A stretch of 14,111 nucleotides of DNA, taken from contig JAJYBW010000036.1 in the NCBI GenBank assembly GCA_021778815.1, positions 1 through 14,111 on the forward strand. The letters run 5' to 3'. How positions within the stretch are numbered: position 1 is the stretch's first letter; the number at the start of each line of letters is the position of its first letter. A program made the position numbers and the translations under genes. Below, piece by piece: positions 5,929 to 12,244 of the stretch. The DNA is from Acidobacteriota bacterium (GTDB lineage: Bacteria > Acidobacteriota > Terriglobia > Terriglobales > Acidobacteriaceae). The notes beneath the pieces are model-generated. The model made no database searches. It had not been told where the DNA came from and was given only the letters and a program-made list of their open reading frames with translations.

Positions 5929-6357
5929 CTAAAATAGCTTCCGCATCAAGTCATCGCCCAGGCCAAACCCCAGGCCCATTTCCATGGCGCGACCAAATCC
6001 AGACTGCAAAAACCCTCCCAGGCCACCGGTCGTTTGCACCGGCATGGGGCCACTCCCCGGTACATATCCGGGTTGCGGATAGCCGCCTTGCATGGGCTGC
6101 GGATATCCCTGGCCGTACGCCTGGTTCTGATTCGTCACGAAGCCGTGGATGGCCTGCAGCAGGTTCATCGTCTGCTGTTGCTGCGACTGGATGGCGAGCG
6201 CGATTTCCTTCAAATCCAGCACCCATTCGCGAGCCTGCGAGTTCCCGCTGGTCGTTTCAGCCTGCAGCTTTGTCGCCAGTTCCTTCAACTCTTGTTCCAC
6301 CTGCTGCGAAGCATTCTGCAACTGGCTGTACTGCTGATCGATCGTCTGAATATCCAT
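5929..6357 (-). CDS. Gln-rich coiled-coil protein with Gly/Pro/Tyr-rich C-terminus (hypothetical)
   Basis: A 142-residue protein with no recognised family. Residues 1-75 are predicted helical and very rich in Gln and Glu (IDQQYSQLQNASQQVEQELK; AIQSQQQQTMNLLQ), with heptad-like spacing suggesting a coiled coil. Residues about 79-108 are low-complexity GYPQP repeats (GQGYPQPMQGGYPQPGY). The final 30 residues are Gly/Phe/Leu-rich (GGLGGFLQSGFGRAM, LGFGLGDDLMRKLF). There is no signal peptide. The ATG at 6357 is preferred because AGGA lies about 9 nt upstream and protein-like composition begins there; the open frame extends to 6633 but the extra residues look non-coding and run into the region upstream of the response regulator. 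The layout resembles scaffold or self-assembling proteins, which is only a compositional impression. Confidence 0.65.
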   Translation of the reverse strand: MDIQTIDQQYSQLQNASQQVEQELKELATKLQAETTSGNSQAREWVLDLKEIALAIQSQQQQTMNLLQAIHGFVTNQNQAYGQGYPQPMQGGYPQPGYVPGSGPMPVQTTGGLGGFLQSGFGRAMEMGLGFGLGDDLMRKLF

Positions 6358-6604
6358 TTCTCTGTTCCTGCCTTCTTCGATGATTGAGAGAGATTGCAGC
6401 TCGGCGCGTGCCCGCGACGACGCCAAACGCTGTCGTCCCTTCCATTGTAAGACGGGGAAATATCCAATTCCTGGTCTCCCTTCGTTGCCATTGAAATGTA
6501 CGTTCGCGATTCGAATGCAGATCATTCCCGGGTAACCGCGGCGAACAATTCGCCAGATTTTTACCTTCCTGTCACACAATGCCGAATACCCTGCAAATGT
6601 CTGT

Positions 6605-7285
6605 ATGAAGATTCTGATCATTGAAGATGACAAAAGAATCGCCGGTCTTGTCGATCGCGGTCTGACAGAAAGCGGTCACCAGGTCGTTACCTCTCACAAT
6701 GGGAGTGAAGGCGCCGACAGGATGCTTGCGGAAAAGTTCGACCTCGCTTTGCTCGATATCTATCTTCCGGGAATGGATGGTCTGGCCGTCCTGGAGCAGG
6801 TGCGCGCCCGCCGCTGCAAAACACCGATCCTGATGTTGACCGCCGTGGATGCGGTGCCAAAGATTCTGCGGGCATTCGATCTTGGCGCCGACGATTACCT
6901 GGTGAAGCCATTTCTGCTGGAAATTCTATTGGCGCGCGTGTCTGCCATCGCAAGGCGCATGCAGCCTGTGACCGAGCCTCCTCTCGTTCATGCCGGCGAT
7001 ATCACCTTAGACCCGAGCCGCAGAGTTGCGATCCGCAAAAATAAACAGATCTACCTCACCCGCAAGCAGTTTGAACTACTGGAAGTATTGATGCGGCGCA
7101 CGGGCCTCGTCACTTCTCGCGAGCAGCTGATTGAGGCCGGTTGGGGACATCTTGCAGATGTAAAAGAAAATACGCTGGAGGTCTATATTCACGGACTGCG
7201 GTCCAAACTGGAAGACAGAGCCGACGACAGTCACACCCTGATCAGGACCATTCACGGCGCTGGCTACATGTTTGTGGCGCAATAA
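6605..7285 (+). CDS. OmpR/PhoB-family response regulator
   Basis: A 226-residue two-component response regulator: receiver domain (about 1-115) plus winged-helix DNA-binding domain (about 128-225). The receiver has the acidic pair Asp8/Asp9, the phospho-acceptor Asp51 (LALLDIYLPGMDG), Thr79 and Lys101 (VKPF). The effector domain has LTRKQFELLEVLM and the recognition region NTLEVYIHGLRSKL, ending in the wing sequence RTIHGAGYMF. It should bind direct repeats as a dimer once phosphorylated by the kinase encoded 11 bp downstream. The ATG at 6605 matches the family N-terminus (MKILIIEDD), but no Shine-Dalgarno sequence is visible; a four-codon ATG...TGA frame (6597-6608) overlaps the start. The likely target is the 11-bp repeat array after the kinase gene. 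Confidence 0.95.
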   Translation: MKILIIEDDKRIAGLVDRGLTESGHQVVTSHNGSEGADRMLAEKFDLALLDIYLPGMDGLAVLEQVRARRCKTPILMLTAVDAVPKILRAFDLGADDYLVKPFLLEILLARVSAIARRMQPVTEPPLVHAGDITLDPSRRVAIRKNKQIYLTRKQFELLEVLMRRTGLVTSREQLIEAGWGHLADVKENTLEVYIHGLRSKLEDRADDSHTLIRTIHGAGYMFVAQ

Positions 7286-7296
7286 GGTGCTGGCGG

Positions 7297-8757
7297 ATGC
7301 GCAATCTTACTGTGCGGGCCCAACTTGCTCTGTGGTATTCCCTGGTCACCTTTGCCGGATTGCTGCTGTTCGGCGTCCTCTCCTTCGGCGCGTTACGATT
7401 CGCTCTTTTTCAGGCAAAGAAGTCACACCTGCGAGGACGCGAACAGCGATTGATTCAGTTTCTTACGGACAACAAAGCGGAGCGCAACCCTTTGCCGCTG
7501 TCGGAGCAGTTGCGAAATTATGCGATCGTCACCCACGAAGGCAATTTATTTGAGATCCGCAACCCGGACGGAAGCCTGCTCTTTCCATTCGATGTAAACC
7601 GCGCCGACCTAATCTCAACCAGCCCGAAAGATTGTTCTGACACCGTTTTCTTTTTCCAGACATTGGAGCATCGCTCTGCAATGGTGATGTGTCACCAGAC
7701 CATGCTGAAAGGGCAGTCGGTACGGCTCTACATCGGCGGGGTACTGGACGAAGAGTTCTACATGCTCAGGCTGTATCGTGATGCGCTTCTGGTGCTGATG
7801 CCCGGATTATTAAGTCTCGCCGCCATGAGCGGATATCTGCTCAGCCGGCACGCGCTGAAATCTGTCGACCGCATGACCAAGGCAGCGGTGAACATCGGCA
7901 TCGGCAATCTGTCCGCTCGCTTGCCGGTGCCTTCTGCCAAAGATGAAATCCAGCACCTGGCGGTGTCATGGAACCAATTGCTGGACAGGCTCGAGGCGGC
8001 AGTTCTGCGTCTCAGTAAATTTTCCGCGGATGCTTCGCACGATCTTAGAACGTCGATCACAGTGATTCTGGCGACTGCCCAGCTTTCACTCCACCGCCGC
8101 CATAGCGAAGACGAATATCGCGAGGACTTAAGCAAGGTTGTCACCGAGTGCCGCACTGCATCCACTTTGCTGGATGCGCTGCTCTCACTGGCCCGCAGCG
8201 ACACCTTCAGCCATGAGGTGGCGTTTCAGCGAATCAACATCTGCGATCTGGTCGTCAATGGTTGCAGGCGCGTCGAAGACCTGGCTGAATCCAGCGGCAT
8301 CATGCTGGATTGGCACCTGCCGGATGAGCCGGCGTTTATCGATGGAGATGAGCTGCTGCTGCAAAGGCTTCTAGGAATTCTTCTCGACAATGCCATTAAA
8401 TACACCCCGGAACACGGCGAGATTTCCGCAGCGGTATCGCGAAGCGACAACGCGGTCATTGTGACGGTGCGCGATACGGGTATTGGCATGTCAGAGGATG
8501 TGCGACGGCGAGTCTTTGAGCGTCATTATCAGGCCGACCTGCGGGAAAGAAAGTCGCAAGCCGGCAACGGATTAGGCCTGGCCATTGCCCGCTGGATCGC
8601 CGATGCGCATCAGGCAGAACTAACCGTCGAAAGTGTTCCGCTCCACAGTTCCGTTTTTCAGATTAAATTTCCTGCGCCTACGGGACGGCATTCCGCCGCA
8701 CCGCCGGTGGCCGGCGGTTTAAGTCTCGATCGATCGTCCGCGGCGTACTCCGCTTAA
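7297..8757 (+). CDS. Membrane sensor histidine kinase
   Basis: A 486-residue EnvZ/CusS-like kinase partnered with the response regulator ending 11 bp upstream. Transmembrane helix 1 spans about 11-38, a periplasmic sensor domain about 39-160 (with two cysteines, 113 and 132), helix 2 about 163-182, then HAMP (about 183-236) and the dimerisation/phospho-acceptor helix with His248 in SADASHDLRTS. The ATPase domain has the N-box (LLDNAIKYTP, Asn365), G1 (DTGIGM, Asp393) and G2 (GNGLGLAIARW), so it looks fully active. The H-box proline after HDLRT is replaced by Ser253. The start at 7297 is chosen for AAGGTG 7 nt upstream and because residues before it overlap the regulator gene. The last 25 residues are a low-complexity tail. 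The sensed ligand is unknown. Confidence 0.93.
   Translation: MRNLTVRAQLALWYSLVTFAGLLLFGVLSFGALRFALFQAKKSHLRGREQRLIQFLTDNKAERNPLPLSEQLRNYAIVTHEGNLFEIRNPDGSLLFPFDVNRADLISTSPKDCSDTVFFFQTLEHRSAMVMCHQTMLKGQSVRLYIGGVLDEEFYMLRLYRDALLVLMPGLLSLAAMSGYLLSRHALKSVDRMTKAAVNIGIGNLSARLPVPSAKDEIQHLAVSWNQLLDRLEAAVLRLSKFSADASHDLRTSITVILATAQLSLHRRHSEDEYREDLSKVVTECRTASTLLDALLSLARSDTFSHEVAFQRINICDLVVNGCRRVEDLAESSGIMLDWHLPDEPAFIDGDELLLQRLLGILLDNAIKYTPEHGEISAAVSRSDNAVIVTVRDTGIGMSEDVRRRVFERHYQADLRERKSQAGNGLGLAIARWIADAHQAELTVESVPLHSSVFQIKFPAPTGRHSAAPPVAGGLSLDRSSAAYSA
8700..8720 (+). terminator. GC-rich hairpin inside the 3' end of the kinase gene
   Basis: ACCGCCGG (8700-8707) pairs perfectly with CCGGCGGT (8711-8718) around a TGG loop, and more T follow (8719-8720). 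It lies in the codons for the disordered tail of the kinase, about 40 bp before its stop codon. It may stabilise the 3' end, slow polymerase, or be a by-product of Pro/Gly codons. The T-run is short. Confidence 0.3.
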
Positions 8758-8760
8758 TAC

Positions 8761-8804
8761 CTGAAGAAAAGCTGAAATCGAGCTTAAGGAAAGCTGAATT
8801 TCCA
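8761..8804 (+). promoter_or_regulatory. Four 11-bp direct repeats: predicted OmpR-type operator
   Basis: Four contiguous units with an exact 11-bp period: CTGAAGAAAAG (8761), CTGAAATCGAG (8772), CTTAAGGAAAG (8783) and CTGAATTTCCA (8794). The shared core is CTKAA at the start of every unit, with AG closing the first three. Direct repeats spaced by one helical turn are the classic binding pattern of OmpR/PhoB-family regulators. The array begins 3 nt after the kinase stop codon. A -10-like TACAAA (8811-8816) follows, so the repeats would cover the -35 region, as in class II activation. The natural regulator is the one encoded at 6605-7285 and the natural target is the TonB-dependent receptor gene. 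Confidence 0.75.
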
Positions 8805-9302
8805 GCGACATACAAATCTCTCTGCTGCAGCGATCATCGGCTCCAACATCGGGTTCCCGTCCCATTTCTAACGACCAACTTCCAATGAAATCAATAGTCT
8901 TCGCCCAATGACCTTGCCTCGATGAAGGCAAGAGGCGGCATGCGCTCGCTCGCCCGAACCTGTCGCGCCGCTTCGATTTTTCTCATGTAACACCTGCTTC
9001 ATAATCGACGACTATTTTTGCGGCATCACCGCTTTTGTACATGACGGTTGGAGGAGTGATTGAAACAAGATAGTTCGAATGTGCGGCGCAGAAGACTTGC
9101 CGCTGGCTCGATCTCAATGCAGGTACCACCAAAACTTAGCGCGACTCTCACCGGCATTGTTCGAAATTCGCAGGGAAATGTCATTCCGGACGCATCGGTC
9201 TCGGTCACCCATGCAAGAGTCTCCAGGCACAGTGCGGGTGAAGAAGCAACCGCCAGCATGACGATCCCGACCCCATACCAAATTTCCAGGAGGATTCAAA
9301 CA
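8805..9302 (+). other. Long leader between operator and receptor, containing a partial CarboxypepD_reg frame
   Basis: About 500 nt lie between the operator and the preferred receptor start. A perfect 7-bp hairpin, CTTGCCT (8913-8919) with AGGCAAG (8926-8932), stands in its first half. From a TTG at 9060, preceded by GGAGGAG, the receptor frame is open without a stop up to the GTG at 9303. Within it residues such as ATLTGIVRNSQGNVIPDASV look like the start of a carboxypeptidase-regulatory-like domain. I see no known riboswitch motif. Confidence 0.6.
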
Positions 9303-12023
9303 GTGCGTAAGTTACTTGTCACGTGTGGAATTGTGCTGTGTTGCCTGTTTTGCGCCAGCGCCCGAGGAGTTGTAGCGCCCCGCAGCAAGTCGGCCCGCGT
9401 TCGCGGCAGCGTGGTAGACGCTTCCGGCGCTGCCATCCCCGATTCGGATGTCTCGCTGACTCAATCCCAATCGGGAGTCCGCGCCCACACGGTCAGCGAT
9501 GCCAACGGTCAATACGAACTGGATGGGTTGGCACCCGGCACCTACATGCTCGAGGCTTCGAAGGCCGGCTTTCTGCAATATCACCAGGACAGCCTGCAGC
9601 TCAGTGCTGGTCAGATGCTAAGCGTCGATATCTCGATGTCGCTTCCCACCGTGTCCCAATCTGTCACCGTGCATGCTGGAGCGCTGGATGGGGTGACGAC
9701 CCAGGCTTCGCAGCAACAGGTCCTTGAATCCAATCAATCCATCCGTGTCATTGACCGCCAGCAGATGGGTATGGTGGGACCGGTGGCGGGCGGAGCCCAG
9801 GCCATCTCGACTGCTCCTGGCGCCATCGTGACAGGCTACGGCAATACGGGAGCGACGAAGTACACCGTCACCCTGAATGGATTGAATCAGGGGTGGGGCG
9901 GCTACGGCGGCTACACTGGTGGCGCAGCACTGGGCATCACATTCGACGGCGTTCCGATCATCGACCCTGCCACCAGCTTGTGGCCCTCGGCAACAATTCC
10001 GGAAAACGGCTTGATCCAGAATCTGAATGTCACCTATGGCCCCGGAGCGCCCATCGATCGCTGGTACAGCAACGTCGGCGGCGCGGTGGAGTTTACTCCG
10101 GTCCAGCCGACCGCAAAACCTCACGCTGATGTTACGGCGACTTACGGCAGCTACCAGCAGAAAGATCTGGTGGCGCACGCCAACACTGGTCTCTATCACG
10201 GTTGGGCCACTGTCGTTGGCGGCGGCGCCGGCAAGGGCGACGATTTCCGCAAGGCGCCGGATGGATTCAAGAATCCGGGCAAGGATTGGGCCGTCCTGGC
10301 AAAAACAGTCAAGTCGTCGGGGGGAAATAGTTTTGAGCTTGGCAGCTACTTCGCCTATGCCGGCGGCTATCGCTCGCAGGTGATCCCGGTCGTGGCGAAT
10401 CCCTACATCACCATGGATGGCACGGCGACCGGCCAGCAGTATAGTCAGCCAAGTTCGGGTTTCTTCAGCACGCTTCCCTTCAACAGCTACAACAAATACG
10501 ACACCAACCAGATGGGGCTGATCTACGGCCGCGAGCATCTTCAGCTGGACGGCTCCACCACCGTGCAGAACCTATCCTGGTACATGCACGTCCGGCGCTC
10601 GCACGACCGCTACAATGACGTCTACCAGAACAATTCCGGCCCCGACGGCGATCAGCAGCAGAACGAACACAACAATCCCTACACCAATACCATCGGCGAC
10701 AAGCTGCTCATCACGAAAACTCTTCCGTGGAATACCGTCAGCGGCGGCGGCTACTACCTCCATGCGCTGTACAACAGCCGGAATAACTTCTACGGTCCCG
10801 CCTGGGGCGGCAGTAAGCGGACGGCGAACGTCGGGGGAAAAATCCGCTCCAGTTATTTCAATCAAAATGATTTCGCCATCTTCCTGCAGGATGACATCCA
10901 TCCGGTTCCGACCTTGCACATTACTCCCGGCATCCGTTACGTCGGTTTTGCTGCCAGCTTCTATAACGCCGTTCAACAGGACTTCAAGCTTGCCGCCGGC
11001 GCGACCCTCAGCACAACTTGCCGCTACGGGGATTTCGGAGGCACGAAAGGCAACGTCAACGTGCAGGATGCCTGTCCTGCCGCCAACGAGAACCGCAGTG
11101 GGGTTGAGCCATCGATCGACGTTGCCTACCAGGCGCGTCCATGGTTGAACATCTATGGGGGATTCCAGGAAGCGCTTCGGGCGCCCCAACTGGGCGGGGG
11201 AGGCGGTGTATTTCAGTCTGTCGATCCGGCCAGCTATCACCTGGAGCGCGGGACTTATTACCAATTCGGTTTCAAAACACACACCATGGGAACCGGTTTC
11301 AAGAACAATATGCTGTTCGGCGCAAATTACTACCACAACAAGTTCGCCAATCAGGAAATCGACACCACTCTGGCCAACGGCGACACCTTTGACGCCAATG
11401 GAACGTCCAACTACAACGGCGTCAATATCTTCTTCGATGACGATCCGCTTACGGATCTGCATCTGTTTGTCAACGCGAACATCGAAGCCGCAAGCTACAG
11501 CACCTACGTCACTGGCGGCATCATCTATAACGGCCAAGCCACCTGCAATCCTCCCAGCGGTCCGATTGCCGGCTGTTTGGATTACAAAGGTTATCCCGTC
11601 TCCTATGTGCCTACGTCGACATTGAACGCGGGTGTCTTCTACACGCTGCATCCAACGGGGAGCCTCACCATCCAGCCAACCGCCTCATTCCAGTTCGTCG
11701 GTAGCCAGCATGTCTTCGACAACTGCGCGTATAACCCGACGACGCAGAGTTGTCAGGCCCCGGCACCCAGCAAGTCCGTAACCATGCCGGCCTACGCAAC
11801 GCTCAATCTTGGTGCGAAGGTGCCCTACAAACGCGTCGACTTCACCGTGATGGCCTTGAACGTGTTGGATAAAAGCTACAACGCTTTCGAGTACATCTCA
11901 GCAGGTTCTTACTTCAACACGGCATCGACGGCGCCGGCTGGATCGCCCTATGCCTACAACTATGTCACCGCTTACCCGGGAGCGCCGGTCACGGCCTACA
12001 TCAGTGTGGACGCTCATTTCTAG
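9303..12023 (+). CDS. TonB-dependent outer-membrane receptor with N-terminal carboxypeptidase-regulatory-like domain
   Basis: A 906-residue outer-membrane receptor predicted to import a ligand with TonB-ExbBD energy. The signal peptide is MRKLLVTCGIVLCCLFCASA (cleavage near 20). A CarboxypepD_reg-like beta domain follows at about 31-112 (VRGSVVDASGAAIPDSDVSL, GLAPGTYMLEASKAGF). The plug spans about 120-270 (FDGVPIIDP, VTYGPGAPIDRWYSNVGG). The rest is a beta barrel of alternating strands, ending in the canonical terminal Phe (AYISVDAHF). The GTG at 9303 is chosen because AGGAGG lies 8 nt upstream and the signal peptide begins there. The frame is open back to a TTG at 9060, giving a possible 987-residue form that would bury the signal peptide. 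Location downstream of the two-component genes and the 11-bp repeat array suggests they control it. The substrate cannot be deduced. Confidence 0.93.
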   Translation: MRKLLVTCGIVLCCLFCASARGVVAPRSKSARVRGSVVDASGAAIPDSDVSLTQSQSGVRAHTVSDANGQYELDGLAPGTYMLEASKAGFLQYHQDSLQLSAGQMLSVDISMSLPTVSQSVTVHAGALDGVTTQASQQQVLESNQSIRVIDRQQMGMVGPVAGGAQAISTAPGAIVTGYGNTGATKYTVTLNGLNQGWGGYGGYTGGAALGITFDGVPIIDPATSLWPSATIPENGLIQNLNVTYGPGAPIDRWYSNVGGAVEFTPVQPTAKPHADVTATYGSYQQKDLVAHANTGLYHGWATVVGGGAGKGDDFRKAPDGFKNPGKDWAVLAKTVKSSGGNSFELGSYFAYAGGYRSQVIPVVANPYITMDGTATGQQYSQPSSGFFSTLPFNSYNKYDTNQMGLIYGREHLQLDGSTTVQNLSWYMHVRRSHDRYNDVYQNNSGPDGDQQQNEHNNPYTNTIGDKLLITKTLPWNTVSGGGYYLHALYNSRNNFYGPAWGGSKRTANVGGKIRSSYFNQNDFAIFLQDDIHPVPTLHITPGIRYVGFAASFYNAVQQDFKLAAGATLSTTCRYGDFGGTKGNVNVQDACPAANENRSGVEPSIDVAYQARPWLNIYGGFQEALRAPQLGGGGGVFQSVDPASYHLERGTYYQFGFKTHTMGTGFKNNMLFGANYYHNKFANQEIDTTLANGDTFDANGTSNYNGVNIFFDDDPLTDLHLFVNANIEAASYSTYVTGGIIYNGQATCNPPSGPIAGCLDYKGYPVSYVPTSTLNAGVFYTLHPTGSLTIQPTASFQFVGSQHVFDNCAYNPTTQSCQAPAPSKSVTMPAYATLNLGAKVPYKRVDFTVMALNVLDKSYNAFEYISAGSYFNTASTAPAGSPYAYNYVTAYPGAPVTAYISVDAHF

Positions 12024-12063
12024 CTTGCTCATGGCATTCAGATGAAAATTGTCGTGCTTGAGG

Positions 12064-12095
12064 ATGGCCCGCACCGCGTGTGGGCCATTTGTTTT
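12064..12095 (+). terminator. Strong intrinsic terminator of the receptor gene
   Basis: ATGGCCCGCAC (12064-12074) pairs with GTGTGGGCCAT (12078-12088) in an 11-bp stem with one G-T pair and a CGC loop, followed by TTGTTTT (12089-12095). It lies 40 nt after the receptor stop codon. GC-rich stem plus T-tract is the textbook arrangement, and it insulates the receptor from the downstream isomerase gene. Confidence 0.85.
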
Positions 12096-12098
12096 GGC

Positions 12099-12118
12099 CG
12101 CAATTTGCGCAAATTGCG
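12099..12118. repeat. Perfect 20-bp palindrome
   Basis: The half-site CGCAATTTGC (12099-12108) is followed at once by its exact reverse complement GCAAATTGCG (12109-12118), with no central spacer. It sits 4 nt after the receptor terminator and about 125 bp before the isomerase start codon. A loopless palindrome suits a DNA-binding dimer better than an RNA hairpin, so an operator for the isomerase gene is possible. Confidence 0.8.
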
Positions 12119-12181
12119 TTGGGCGCCCGCGGCGGCAAGCTGGGAATGCGAGGCTGCGTCCTGCCCTTCGCCGTCGGCATC

Positions 12182-12190
12182 TATCATAAT
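12182..12190 (+). promoter_or_regulatory. Possible -10 element for the isomerase gene
   Basis: TATCATAAT contains two overlapping hexamers (TATCAT, CATAAT), each matching the -10 consensus at 5 of 6 positions, about 55-60 nt before the ATG at 12245. It lies in a short AT-rich island. No convincing -35 hexamer is visible 16-18 nt upstream. Confidence 0.3.
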
Positions 12191-12244
12191 GATTAAGTGA
12201 ACGAGATGGGCGCATCAGAATCCAACGTATGAAAGAAGTAGACC

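Noticed and set aside
6358..6633. N-terminal extension of the Gln-rich protein
   Set aside because: Extension has non-protein-like composition and reaches into the response-regulator start; a ribosome-binding site supports the ATG at 6357.
7141..7296. Earlier start of the histidine kinase inside the regulator gene
   Set aside because: Would overlap the regulator by 145 bp; the residues are a frame shadow and the ATG at 7297 has AAGGTG and begins just before the first membrane helix.
8922..8990. 22-codon leader peptide before the receptor
   Set aside because: No ribosome-binding site and no amino-acid bias suggesting attenuation; its ATG lies inside the hairpin loop at 8920-8925.
8805..9302. 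Cobalamin or other riboswitch in the receptor leader
   Set aside because: I could not find the B12-box or other conserved riboswitch core; a covariance-model search would settle it.
10572..11651. 359-codon antisense frame within the receptor gene
   Set aside because: Val/Ile-rich shadow of beta-barrel codons on the opposite strand; no domain recognised.
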